Source of the DNA: Plectrocnemia conspersa
Lineage: Eukaryota; Arthropoda; Insecta; Trichoptera; Polycentropodidae
Assembly (NCBI GenBank): GCA_009617715.1
Contig: VTFK01000215.1
Location: forward strand, 62,001-126,000
DNA length: 64,000 bases
Reading direction: 5' to 3'
Positions 11,301-26,300 of this stretch are shown here, piece after piece (positions within the stretch are counted from its first letter, which is position 1; every line of letters begins with the position of its first letter). Below the pieces are notes generated by a model. The model ran no database searches. It had not been told where the DNA came from and saw nothing but the letters and a program-made list of their open reading frames with translations. The translations under genes were made by a program, and so were the position numbers.

Positions 11301-14300
11301 TATTTAAATATTACTAATACTTATAGAAGTGTTGATTATAAAAACATAAACATAGAAACCTTTCAATATTTACCATGTATATAATTAAATGCATGTCAAG
11401 TCAAGTAGTGAAACTCTTCCAGTCACATCATTACCACACATTAAACACGCAATATCCTTAAAAATCTCAGCGTGCGAATTGAGATGTATAAAATTGCGAA
11501 TTCGTTTGCGCTCCGGGGCGCAATATCGCCAAATCTCTCACTGCAATATCCAGTGGGCGGACACACTATTGAATAATCCGACAAAATCTGACGTCACAGC
11601 TGCCGATGGATGTATAATACATAGTACATGTAATGACGTCACACATCTGTTTGGAACCGTTTCAATTTGGAGTATAAAAGCAAAATAATGGAAGCACGGT
11701 CTGTTGGTAGACACTGTTCTAGACATTCGTTTTTTAGTCTCGGGAGAACCGCGAAACATGCTGGAAACAGCTCACGTTCCCATGCCGTGCATCCGGTTTT
11801 CAAATCATAACCACATGTTTAGTATTGCATACGCGTGCGCATACGTTTATGATGAACAGGGCATTATTTATATAAAGAACGCTCCCTTGGTAGCTCTATG
11901 CAAAACCAATTAGCGATTCTGTCATGGGTAATGGTATAATGATGTCTAAATATGCGGCTATGCTAGAAGATGCTTGCGAGTGTTTGTATCGTGAGCTATT
12001 TAATGATAGACACGTACAGTAGATCGAAAGATTAATAAGCATTATATGTTGTTGTCAGTAGATATTGCAGATAGATAGGCATGACGTTTCAGATATATCT
12101 TCCGTTTAAACGTGACATTTAATACGATCTTCCAATTACTAGAGACAAGAGAAATTGTACGAAAATTATGTTATAAAGCGACCAGGGATGCAATGATAGA
12201 AATAATAAAAAAACAATGAGTAGAAATGGGTGCTTTTGAAGGCAATGTTCCGCTCCTTTTATTTATTGTATATTTATTAAAAAGGCTGAATGTACTTATA
12301 CCTGAAATACATCAGTACATACATTTCAAACAACTGTAGTTTAGTTCATTTTTATTATTTGAGGTCAGTTTTTACTTTTTTATAGTACATATATCCTCCT
12401 TCTGGTCTGACTACGACACGTAAGGTTAATCACCAATCCATCAAGTAGAAAACCACAAACATATCCCAAACACCCCGTTACTCAATCACCACGTTCTCCT
12501 ATCGAACCACAACCATTTTAGCTTAGATTAATCGTCAAACAAGTCAAGAAGACGGTACTACCAAATCCAAATATAGTCATGCCTTAAATAAACCAGGAAT
12601 ACGCCGGTGTAAATGTCCCGGCGCCTTGCCTGGAACGTTCGGCACGTGCCTGCCATATTTTAGTTCTAAACCTGGCACGCAGTATACCTATTGCACCAAG
12701 AAGACAATGTCTTCCAAGTCGTATGTCCTTCCTGGGCGCGTTTCTGCGCAATCAATTACGGCGTCACGAAGTCGAGATCGGCCCGAGGGCAATTGTGTCG
12801 ATCATTTTTCCGCAGTCTCATTAAAACAATCACGCAGAAGTCGTTATTGTTGTTGTGGACAACACTCGCAGCGGGTCGTGAACTTTAGTCGAAAACCCAT
12901 CGGTTGATTCCCTATATGGAAATCGCGATGGGAACAATGGCCAGCAGGGCCGCCCGATCGGATGTCTTTGTTTGTGAGGATTTGAATTTTGAGCTGCTGT
13001 TGTATTTTAGTATTTGATCTTTCTTTGTGTCTATATACATTTATATTAAATTTAAAGCTAAAGCTACCGTTTTTTAATTTTTATCGAGTAAATTTATAAT
13101 ACTTGCTTACAAAATAGAAATAAACTTATATAAATTCAGAACTATCAAAAACAATATTATTTGAACTATTACTATTCTCAAATATGCATATTTTAAAAAA
13201 TCTTTAACAATTGTTATGTCAGTTTCATAAAAAAATACAATATACATAGGTGTAAAAAATATTAAAATACATTAAAAATATTACCGCAAATTGTTCTAGA
13301 TTTTTTTTGTGTTAACTAAACTAATTTTTCACACAACGATTAAAAATACATGATTTATGCGGTTATATGGTTTTGTTGCTCTAATTAGTATTATATAATT
13401 AATATGGTATGACGCGACACGTAATAAATGTTACGTTTGGAATACATTTAGTTACATTTTTTGCTACAAATAAAAATTAGCATACGTGCTAGCTTAAAAT
13501 CTATGCTCCTAATATGGTTTATACACATAAAAAAGTTTTAAAAATAATAATTAAATAACTGTTTGGATTTATATGTATTAAAATAATGGTTGTCAAATGC
13601 TAGTCCCCACAGTACTCCCTCTCTTGCAATTTAAAATAGGGAAATTAAACAAAGAACAGAGACAATGCTTCACCTTATGGTTGTTTACCTGTTGTAACTG
13701 TGTATGCTAGAAATAATTTGTAAAAAGTTTATGATATGTTTAATGACCATCTTTTTTTTTATATCTTATACATTTATTTTAAAACCCAGAAAGTATAAAT
13801 TGACTGTTTAAAAACACAATTACAACTTATACGCACTTAATTACTTTAGGCACATTTTCAATTTTTCTCAGAGCATTAACCCTTTCACCGCGGCTGATAT
13901 TTTTGCGTGCCATTTAGAAATTTGTTAATATGCCATATTTTTAAAAATATTATGGTTTAATAAATTCAATTGCTTTACAGCCTTGAATTATACTAAATAA
14001 CCATATTATTAGGCTTAAATATTTATAGCACCTTTAGGTGCCTGATGAGTACCGGCGATTTTCTTGATGACACAAATAGAAGCAATCAGCAGTGAAAGGG
14101 TTAAATAATTGATCTGGAGTACTGTAGTGTATATTTTGATAAACTTAATTCGATGGTTTCTAAAAAAATATCAGGACATTGTGGCGGACAAAATAAAGTT
14201 TTTTCGCTTTTAAACATTAAAAAAATTGTGTTTGGGTTTGTTATTTTGATTATTGTGCAAATATGTGTTTTAATCTAAGCATCCTTCAATTATGAGTAAT

Positions 14301-17300
14301 TGAAGTAGGATTAGGTTAATATTTGGTCATGTTGACCAAATATTAAACTCTAGATGCCGAAAAACAACACCAAACTTAAAGGGACCTTCTAGTGTTGATT
14401 GTAAACAAGCTTCTTTTATGCGTTTTTCTGTCCTTCTCCAGACAAACAGTTTTATTTTACATATACCCAAAAAACATTGTTCAAATCAAGTGTCATCTTT
14501 TTTGCATAGTCTGTATTATATATTTTTATTAAAAAATATTTAAATAAACAAATCCAGTTAAATGTTTTTATACTTGGGGCTTTTCATTTAAGTGTCATAA
14601 TTGATTGAATAATATGAATCATAATAATATTTTCACACCCTTTTAGTCTTTCATATGCCTTTTATACGGATTCAAATTAAATTTGGCATATAATATCGTA
14701 TTAATTATTATTTACTTATGGAAAGATAGTTGTAAATATTATTCCTTAAAATTACATAAATATTCAACTTTATTGCTATTATGACAACTGCAATATTTTT
14801 TGTGCCATAATTGATTATCTAATGACGGATATGAAATCAGCATATACTTTAACATTAATATAAAATTAATAAATATTATGTCAAACATCTATTGTATCTT
14901 ACTAAATTATACAAATATGTATAAACTTCAATATTACTAATAAAACATTGAGCCTAAATGTCTGCTTTAAATACATGTATTTCATATAATATTTAATACA
15001 ATTTTATCATGATTAACATACATAGATAACCATTATATATTCGCAGTTAAGTGCTTAATTAACTATACATTATTTATCCGACCTCATTTTTATATGTCAT
15101 GTCATATAGTAACTTAAATAAAAAATGCACTTTAATGCATTTAAATCATATTAATCACATATAACCCACGCCGATTGATTTATAATTGTTTATATTTTTT
15201 TTTATTATAATAACAGACTATATAAGTTATAATTACAATCAACAACCATCAATCGGACAGCTGCCGTAATGATCAAATTCAATGTTTTCGACACATTTTT
15301 TTACCGATACACTGTCACTTTTTTTCTGAATCATTAACAGCCCACATTTATAATATAGTTTTTTGACATATTTATAATCAATTAAATATTTTTACAGTCA
15401 AATAAATAGCCAAAATTTATAGACCTTGCATAGTGACAAAACGCTTTCAAAATACACGTATACATATATGATGTATTCGGACATCGAAGGCGTAAATCTC
15501 ATTCTGAACTTTAAAACTATGTCACGTTTGCCAATCCTCCTACAAATGCAATTATGCGACTTATATTTATACTGATAAGTGCCGCGACCCGTTTATTCTT
15601 TATAGGCAGTATCGGTCGTTATTGAGATTTTTTACGAGCGTAATTAAATTTCTTCTGGTAGTATTGTGTTTATAATATTATAATTTGTGGTTTAGATTTA
15701 GCGCTAACCGCTAAAATATTGTGTCATGTGAAATGGACATGGAAAATCGTGATAAGATTGTAAAAAGTGATACTGAATTACGAGTAAATCGCTATTTATT
15801 TTCAACCATTATAAACATCTCATTGATTAAGGCGAATTTTCAAGGAAAACTTTCCGTAGACGTATTATTATATGGTGGATTATAATGGCACGCCATTAAA
15901 CGTTTACGATGAGTTTCCGCCACGATTTTTTGTTTAATATTAAATGGCGTAATGATATCATATTATTTTTGATGTATGGTTTCGAATAGATATACTTTAA
16001 ATATTTATTAGCGATTTTTTAATATTTGTGTTATAATATTTTCGAATACGACATTGTTTTCGTAGAAATTCAAGGTGTATGTTGTATTGCACTTCATCTG
16101 ATTAATTTATTTCCACATTTTATATTTTAATAATGCCATCAAACCTATTTTTATAAGCACAACAGGTACATATTGTATTATATGGCTATAAACAGGTGTA
16201 ATTAAAATATGTTGTAGCGAATTTTCAATATGCAGGGGTACTTTTATAATTTTTTTTTATTAATTTAAAACCATAATGAAAGTGCTGTACATGTAAAATT
16301 ATAAATGTACATATTTTTATATCGTAAAATTGCTTAATTAAAGAAATTACCTTAAAGTTTTATGTGTATAAAATTCATTAAACTTGTTCATTATGCTAAT
16401 GTTATCATAAATAACATTGATAAAGGTTAATTACGAACCTTACCTTCCTTTTTAGGTTATCGAGCTTAATAATTTTCATTATTATTTTACAACATTATCA
16501 TAGCAAATCCTTATGAGAATTACCTTTTATTGTATGGACTGACCTCCAGATTTTGTACAGGATAACTACGATACTAGTTACACTTATTTACATGATTATT
16601 TTAAAATAAAGCTTCAGTATTATTCTAACATCGTATCAGAAGCACTTAACCACCGCAAAGTGGTGTTTTTGCTTCATGAGAATTTTCCACGAGATACCTT
16701 TAGCGGGGCCCATGTGTACCTATTATGCACACCATAACAACCTTGGTCATACATTTGACCATATAGCCATATTAGAACGCGGTAGATGCTGTTGTTGTAG
16801 TCTCATTTTAGCACTATTATGCCATAAGCGTAATCGAAGACCGTGCCGCCGTGTTTTAAAGGTTTTCTCTCCTTAAAGGGTATCGCGCTTTGTCACGAAG
16901 CAGATTTGTAATTGAGCCATAAAAATAGAGATGTCGTTTTTTTAGAAGTCGGCACGAAATAATCCATACATGGACATGTTTTTGCCGCTACGCCGTGTAA
17001 ACTTATACATAGTTAATGGTATAATTTAATGCTGTGGAAAATTCGCGGTTGTCAAGTTTTCCACGAAACCGATTTCTACTAATACGATAGGTAATAATCT
17101 GTTCAGTCACGAAATGCGTGTGTGCTTCTATACGTGTGTTATGTAATTACGTATAGAATATTCGATGAAGCTAAATTAATCGATTGTCTGATTAAAAAAT
17201 ACAATATTTCATATAAGATAAATATTTTTATGGAAGATCTTCTCTGTTCAAACAGATTGTTGTAATGCACTTTAAAGGGCTATTTTTAAATGCACCATAT

Positions 17301-20300
17301 TAAATTTATCGTTACATACAAAAAGTGTTATCGTTAATGAAGAATTATATTTTAATTACTCAATATAGTTATTTAATAATTTAAATTAAAGAGATAGATA
17401 TATCTCTAAATAACAATCACGTATTTCCTTTTCACATCCTATTAATAAATCTGCCGTAAAAGGCAATAAGAAACCACTACAACTATCCGTTTCAAAAGAA
17501 AATTTATATTCATCGGTTCTACAATCGTCAGTGAATATGGAAAAAGATTACATATATAAATAATGTAGTTTACATCTAATTAAACAATTAAAATAATATT
17601 TTTGCCACAGAAATTAGATACCAACCACTATTTGTATCTGTAATTACATGCTTATTTAATTTTTTTTCTAAATGTCTATTTTTTATATATCGTCACGCTA
17701 TAGTAAATTACATTAAATAAACAAACTTTACTATAATAATGGGGCGCCATAATAAATGTGCTATAACTTAAAAAACGTGAAAATATAAATAAAAAAACGA
17801 CTAAGGTTGTTTAAAGTGTTTATTTTAGGCTTAGTAGACCCTCTCTTTTTTAGTTTTCTCAGTGCTTTTATTCTGGGAGCGCTGGGCTACGTTTCTTTGT
17901 CAAGTGTTGATATAATTAAACACTTCTGGAAATTGCTCAAAGGCATCGTAGACAACCCTTTGGTGCTCGAGCATCTCCAAATGTGGGCTCCGGAAGGTGG
18001 TTATTGGCGTCCACTGTTCTTGCCTGTAAAATCTAAAACTGAAGCACTTGCCAACCCTTCTCTGGCTAAGTCCATTCGACTGCTCAATACTGTGCATAGA
18101 GATATTGACACTTTTTTTGTGCACATATGGGTAGATAGTGCAAAAAATGTTCCTGCTTTTGTATAAAAATTAAAAAAAAAATTTACGATTTAATTTGATA
18201 ACAAACTATATAAATATAATGACAGCATTTTAGCAACTGCCACTACAGCGAAAATATCCTTCAATAAAACTATTTAAGCTCATGCTAAATTGAGCAACTT
18301 GTGTATACTTTCGTTTGAAAACAAAGTGACAATTTTTAAATATAGACAAATATATACACGATTTTGCTTCCCCGAAGGCGGGAAAGATATTTTTTAACTC
18401 TTTAAACGCCAACGACATTTTAGTGAGTCATCTGTTATTTATCTTCAGTATCTCTTTTTAAAAATACATATAAAATACTCGATTGATTAATAAATGAAGC
18501 TAATACAAAAATCTTTAATAATTAAAAAAAATATAATTTGTAAATAATTCGTTTTAAAAAAATAATATGTAAAAAAAATAATAACATGAGTATTTTGTCA
18601 CATTTAGTTGTCAAAACTAAAAAAACTGTTGAGAAGGGCGGTATTTTGGTGATAAAGATACTGAATTCGTAAAAAGAGGGTCTTTGCAATTAGTAGATTA
18701 TAGAAATCTACCTTATTTTTTTTTTATACTAGATTAAACATTTAAATCGGTGTATTTGTCAGAAGCTTAATCTTAAAATTCAGTTGATTGTTTCTTAACA
18801 ATTTAATTTAATCCATACAATAACTAACTAACTAATGTATATATCATCATATTTGTTTATACATATAATGAAACATGTTTCAGTACTATTTTTTTTTTTA
18901 AAATTTAGGCTTTGCCCTCGAAACAGAATTTTTTTTTTGCACTGCTCTGAATCTAATTTATATAAATTTATTCATGGAAAATTAAACTTTTTCATTTATT
19001 TTATATATTTAGTAAAAAAATTAAGTAAATACCTTTGGGTAGAAAATTAAATTATAAACGTTAAAATTAAAAGCTAGTATTGGTTTGTAATTAATTTTTC
19101 AATATAATAATCAGAATTTAACCATTATTTAAAAATATTACATATGTCAAATAAAATATAAATGATAATACATTGCATAAATTGAACACTACATACACTT
19201 TGACATTTTTTAATATGCGCCAAATTGCCATTTTAACGTAAACATTAAGCACTTGATGAGTCGTAAACACAAAATTTTAGTACATATTAAATCATTTGCT
19301 AAATGACAAAATACTTTGTTGTACATTTCTATTACATAAATGCAAATTTTAAATGCGTAACTATTTTTTTTAATAAAAGATAATATTAATTCTGCCTGAC
19401 TGCTTATATTTTTTGCATGCAACATATCTGCAAAATTCATTATGCAAATCTTGACTGCTGACAAAACACTGTCACTGCATGTAACATATCACTTTCTACG
19501 GTCACACTTAAGTTACAGCCATAGAATGATCGATCGTGTCAACTACTGTCACAGATACGAATCACAAATATTCATCGGTTATCTATCTGTGTTAATGGTT
19601 TTTTTTTTTATAATAAATTTCACTCGCGTACAAGGAAAGGTCGCAGAACATTTTCGATAAGTGGATCTCGGTCTATTATATTATAATTGTAACCATTAAG
19701 CGTTCCCCTTTTGCGGCCGCAACAATGAGCCATTACAAAGAAATATCGATTACGATTTACCGTCTGCGAAAACGTTTTAGTCGCATAAAACGAAAGCTTT
19801 CTCTAGGCTGTGGAATTTCTAAAAAAATGTATAGTGTGGAATAAAATTTAGATGTCGGACATTGCATCGCCATAAAGCTCGGAAGGAAAGCTCCCAAGCT
19901 TTCGGCAGTAAAACAATTGATTTATTGAATATATTATATGTTATTCTCTTTGTTAATCATGTATTTATTGACTAGTTATATTACAAATAGAAATTCGTAA
20001 TTTATAGATAGTTGATTTTCTCACAACTGATTGATTGTTTGATTTTATGTATTTTTCAATCGCACGTAAAGGAATTAGACGTAAAAATATCCAATCGCGC
20101 GTAAAGGAATAACAACTATAAAATAATAATAAGTAATAGCAATGGCAGTAAAAAGATAAATCAATCAGTGATAAAATAAGCACATTTTCTACTCTTTTTA
20201 TTCAAAATAACATTGAATGTCTTGACTTTCTGCATAAAGTTTAGGCAAAATACATGACCATAAACGCTTGGAAGCAATAACAAATATTCTTGCTCTAGCA

Positions 20301-23300
20301 AATGACAGTGAAAAAAATACCGATTGTTTATTTTCAGTATATCAAGTGTAAATAAAAAAGCTCAATTATTGTTGACACGTATTATATTGTGCGTGTTTAG
20401 TACACCTGCATATTTTAAACCATAACTTACAACTTGAAATCAACGTTTAATATTTATTTTTATTTTTTTTTATTTAAGTAGGATAGTGATAAAATTTTGT
20501 TCAGTACATCTGTCCTTTTTTAACACTAATTAAAACTAGTCTTGCTGCTTCAAATCAGCCTTATCAATTTTTATTCTTTTTTAATCAACGTAGGAAAAAA
20601 AACACTTCATAATAATTCATAAAAAAACTCTTCGTAATTTGTGGTCTGCCTTTTTTCGGTAGAACAAGCAATTATTGTTGTTGACGGATAAGGTAGATTG
20701 AAAATGGTTGCGCGCATTAATTATTCTCAAGGCATAAAATATGTATTATTTTATAATTTATGGCGTGTACCTTAACCCTTTAAGTGGTCTCCCACGGTGT
20801 TTCATTTTGAACGAAGGACACTTTTGGAATGTTTGAAAGGCTTTTATTGCGAGTCTAACTAGCCCATTTTTATAATTGTAATGTGCGTTAACTTTTTAAA
20901 TTATAAATAGTAAGTGTTTCAGTTGATAAACCCAACATTACGATCTAAAACTAATATATATTGTTCGTGTTCAGTACATATGTACATATTTTTAACAATA
21001 GCTTGAAGTTAATACTACTATTATAATTGGTGTTTACTGTTTTTATGCATTTTCTTATCAACGTAGGAAAAAGAGTAGCACTATGCGATATTTACCCCAA
21101 AGCTTTTCTTGGCCATAACTTACTGTCCATGTTTTTATTTTATTAAGACAAATATAAAATGTTTGTTTTGCAACAGTTGAGATAAAAAAGAATTTATTTT
21201 TAGTTGTCAGGGTCTTAATCTTTATATGGGCGCTCCATGTTGGTCTGCCTTTTTTCGGTAGAGCGACCAATTATACAATAGAAGGGTGGCGAATTTCTTT
21301 AAAATAAATTGCTCTTGGCCGATAAGGTAGATTGGTAGATATTCTTATATGATTTATGGCGCGTACCTTAATCTTTTAAGTGGTCTCCCACGGTGCTTCA
21401 TTTTGAACGAAGAAACTCACTTATTTTTCAACGGTTAAAAGGCGAACTGAGCGTTTTAATGATTTTAGTGTGCGTTAATCCTTTTAATTGTAAATAGTAG
21501 GTGTTTCAGTTAATAAACCCGATATTAGGATCTAAAACTAATATGTATTGTGCGTGTTCAGTAACATCTGTACATACTTAAAAACATAATTTAACATTTT
21601 TTTTAATTGAAATTTAAAACTCAAGTATTTATAATTATTTTTTTATATTTACAGTATTTAACTATTTTTAATTTTAAAATATTAATTTTAACTTTTAAAG
21701 TTGTTTTATTACTAATCATTAGCTGCTGCTCATTTTTTGCTCATATATAATATTAAATATTAATTTATATTGCTTTTAAATTAACTTATCTTCAAGGATT
21801 ATATTTTTAAATTTTCCGGGAATTTTCCACAGAAGTTTTAAAATATATACCAATATAATGTAATGTAGTTTGCTTAAATTATATAAATTTAATGAACTAA
21901 ATTCTATATAAATACTAGATATTAAATAAAGTTGTCTTTATTTAATATCTTTGACTAAAGATCATAATAATAAAACGCTTGACTTTACACACATTGTCGG
22001 TAACATAAATTTAACATAGTACAACTAATGCGCGGGTGTATGTTCATATCGAGCAAAACGAAACGTTAATGCTACGCGATATTGGAAACCGTGAAAAATT
22101 AACATAATAACGCGCCAAGGTTTTCCATTAGGCGATTATCGCGATATCGATTCTAAATGGAAAATCATCAACTGAGGTCGTTCAGTCGAGACGAATTAAG
22201 AAAAAATGATAATGTTCTCTATGTTAATAAATAATTAACGTTTGCGGAATGGCGTTACGATGTGATAATAATTTAATTGTACATAATAATGGCACTGGTC
22301 GCGTATGCAACGTTTATCAATCGATTTGTGCGAATTAATTTTGCATTGCATAAATCATGACGCGATTTTAATAAGAATTTGATCTAAAAGTGAAACCCAA
22401 TCATTTTGTGCGTTACGAAACGCAAGTAAATAAAAAGCACACGCAACACAATAGTAATTGTTGTAAATTATTTTATTGAACGATTAGAAGCGGTTTCAGT
22501 GGCGGCTGTAAAAAATCCATCATCGCGGAGAAAAAATATAATTATTACTCTTGGCCGATAACAGATCGATAAAAGCATTAATTTATGAGAGTATTGTTTC
22601 TTGTGATACGCTATAAAGAATTTTTAATTGTTGTTTGTGACGCAATGGTAAAATAATGACAAACATATCGAGGTTTATATAGGATACCAAACATGTACGT
22701 TGCAAAAGTTAATTTAACAATTATTTTTATTTTCTTACTCTAGTTACATTAAATCTGTGATAAATTATAATAGGATGAGGGAAATTCGAAATACAAAAAT
22801 GGGACTATATATTATATTATAATAAATCATCAAAATGCTGGGGCTGGCTATTTCTTAGACTAGATAACAGGTTGTATCCGATGGAGGAAAAACAATAAGT
22901 TGTAAGACCCTATGTCAATGAATAACGAAAACAAAAACGTACAATTGAACATATTTTTTATATACATTTAATTGCGTTTAAACTTAAAATAAAAAATAAA
23001 ATTTGGCGTCAACAGGAAATAAAAACGCATAAATTAGTGTAGCCCATTTGTAGAATTAATCGGAAAATATAACACAAATTCAAGTCGCAAAAAATCAAAA
23101 ATATAATTGTTCAACTAAATAACGGAAGTACAAAATTAAGCACTAGAATAAAATAAGATAATACGGAAATAAAATAATTATTAAAATTATCATAAATATT
23201 TTTTTTCACGATATCAGGAAATTAAAATGCATTAATTAATATATGTAGCACAAATATAAAATTAACCAGGAAATATTATAGAATACATTGTGTTTCTACA

Positions 23301-26300
23301 TAAATACGTGTCACAAAATACCGATATAAAGACCAAATCGTATAGCTCTTGATATTGAAATTTTATGGAATTTTGTAATAATGGCAATATCGTACTTTTT
23401 CTTATGTTCAGTAATATTTACAAATTCGGCTCCCCTCCAACGTAAAATAATAAAGATGTCAAATTTTTAAATCTCATTAAAAATATGAATTTATTCAATT
23501 TTTTGCCGTGGAAATTTGAGTTAGGATTAATTTTATTTAATTGTATTTATGAATACATTAATTAAAAATGGCATCGTTTTCGCCAGACTACATATTTAGC
23601 AGGTGCGCGTGTAGAAGAAGAGTCAATTTGATACATATGAAAATTGCTTTTTCGCTCGTTTTAAGATTATTATATGATGATATTATCATTGGTCCCCACC
23701 ATACACAATTTTTTTCTCTATTTATAAAGCAACATATTTTAAATATTTTAAATGCTATAATCCTTAATTTTTATTTAGTTATATATAATATTAATATGTA
23801 GGTATAATATTTGCTTATTCATATCTTTTAAAGTTCATATGAGATTTGAACCATAACATTAAAATTAATAATCAATGACTTTACCGTTGATCTATCTTGC
23901 TGGGAAGTATGTTATTAAATATGAACTACATTTAAAATGTACATATTAGTCGTAGCATATGCTGGCTTTAACAGGTTCCTGTGGGATTTTTTTGCATCCA
24001 CACCTGACCGACATGAAACGGAAAAAGTGAACTAATGCGATTTCTGCGTATACACGCTTTTCCTCTTTGAGGCGGCGTGACGTCACGACTTCCTTCCGGC
24101 AGGTGGAATTAATTACCTGCGAAACTCCGACCTGAATCACAATGGATCGTACAACATAGTAGACAATGGTAGCAACAGTCGTCATATTAGCCTCTTGAGT
24201 AACTTGTTGTAACGACGATGTTTGTCACAGAAACGAGCGGCTGGTTCGTGTCTATAGCCGGAAGGTTTTTCTGAAATACCACTTGTCACATTTCCCTTTG
24301 TCTCTAGCGAAGAACGTAAAAAACGTGTAGTTATTGTGACGCAACTCGTTGACATGCTAATAATTGCGATCGCTGCTGTGTGACGAAAAGAAATTTTCTA
24401 GAAAATTTGGGTCGCAATTTCGAGCGACCTCCTAGTGGCTCTGAAGGTCTTCAAATGTGTTGTTATCGAATTTAGCTCAAAGGTCGCGTCTGTCTCACGA
24501 TGTAAATTTTGCCCAAATACGGGTGGTAGATTAATTGATTTTTATTTACGACATGTTAATATCAAGGATTGAATTATGTGTGAATGCATGTTTGTGTAGC
24601 TATATTATTTGTATATAAAATCGTGCTTTTAATTTTATACCGCGTATATGCAAATTTTTAAGTGGATCTTTATTGCAAAGTCGTTTAGATTAAAATATCG
24701 TTTTATAAGAATTTAAAGATGCAAGGCATTAAACATGTTTTTTATTGCGACTACAGGTGTTTGCCAATATTACATTTCAAAACATAGAAATATGTATATA
24801 TGTATATATATCTAGAAACAATATCATACATTTCTATAATTTATTATTTCTTTACTATTTATGTAAAAATCTAGATTGAAAAAATGAGCATCTATAAGTC
24901 TAGTACTTTAAAATTAAACAGATTTTGCGTTCAAAAATATTTTATAGCTCGTATTTCAAGAAGAATCAAAAAACAACCAATCAAAAGTAAGATTTTGATA
25001 ACATAATAATTTACTACAGATCTTTTTATGATTTTTATTGCTCATTTTCAATCCGATATAGTTTTTATCGAAGGTTATTCGGAAGTTTATAAAGCAGTAT
25101 TATATGTCAGGGAGTCCGAGAGCGAACTTGGACCCTAGAAAAACAATGATTCCGGGCCTCATGACAAAAATGACATTTTATATATTTTTTTAACATTAAA
25201 ATATAATTTCTTGAATAAATAAAAATAGGTACGAATTAACCCTTTCTAGGCTACAAAAAATCTAAAAATTAGCCACTGTTGCGACATATTTTCTGAAATC
25301 ATATTTTATGCGAAATATTTACCTGATACTTATTCGTGTTTTCTTTGCTGCTCAGTGTTGCCATATAGTGAATTTCTAGTCCAGGTCAAAAGCAATAAAA
25401 TCGCGGTAAAAACATTATCGAGCGTTTATATTAAGATTTTTTCAACAATTTTAAGAGTAAAAATCGAATAAAGCACATCTAAACCAAATTTTACCCAATA
25501 AGAGAGCGTAAAAAACAATTATCTCCTCTCAGAAGTCAAAAACCCACGTCAAAAGCAATAAAATTGTGCCGTCGTCTCCGACACGATTTTATTGCATTTG
25601 ACGTGAATTTTTGACTTCTGAGAAGTGATAATTGTTTTTGCGCTCTCCTATTGTATTTACCAAAATTCGGTTTGAATATATTTTGATCAGCCCTCTTATA
25701 TTTGAACTCCATATTAATAGCGGTAAGGATGGCTATTATATTTTTAAAACATAGTGTAATATCGAAATGCAGTCAAACTGTAAAGCAATATGTGAGACTC
25801 GATGTCTGTCTGTACTTATTTTTCCTCTTATTTTTACCCTGAGAGATGAGTTGGCTCATTTTGTATTTTGAACTTGACCTAATAAAAGTTCTAAAATCAT
25901 CTTTAGTTTTAGAGCTTTCATTTGGTTAAAGTAGGGTTTGAACAGGAAATGGACGGTTCGTAACCGTCAAATAGAGCAGCATATTAGCGCATATTAGTTA
26001 AATTATATATCTACTGGTGAAAATGTATTCCGATATGATTTTACTGAAATGACATATTTTAAAAAATATTTTCGGGATAGATTCGAGACTGTTTTTTTAC
26101 TGACGCGGTGGTTTTTATTTCTATTTGTACTGTACCACATTTTTAATTGAAATTTATCTAAATATGAAAAGCTATATTTTTCTCTTAGCTCAGTTTATAT
26201 TTTAGAGTTAACATTAGCTTAAACACTAAAATTAAATGATAGTGCGATGGTCTAAGCTCTAAGGACATATAATATTTTTATATAACAGTTTAAAAGTACA

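Noticed and set aside
11389..11688. 99-codon ORF over the CRE/TATA block
   Set aside because: No domain, overlaps the regulatory motifs, and a 73-codon ORF on the other strand covers the same part.
12626..12907. 93-codon ORF
   Set aside because: Two overlapping frames are open and neither resembles a protein family; attributed to GC-richer composition.
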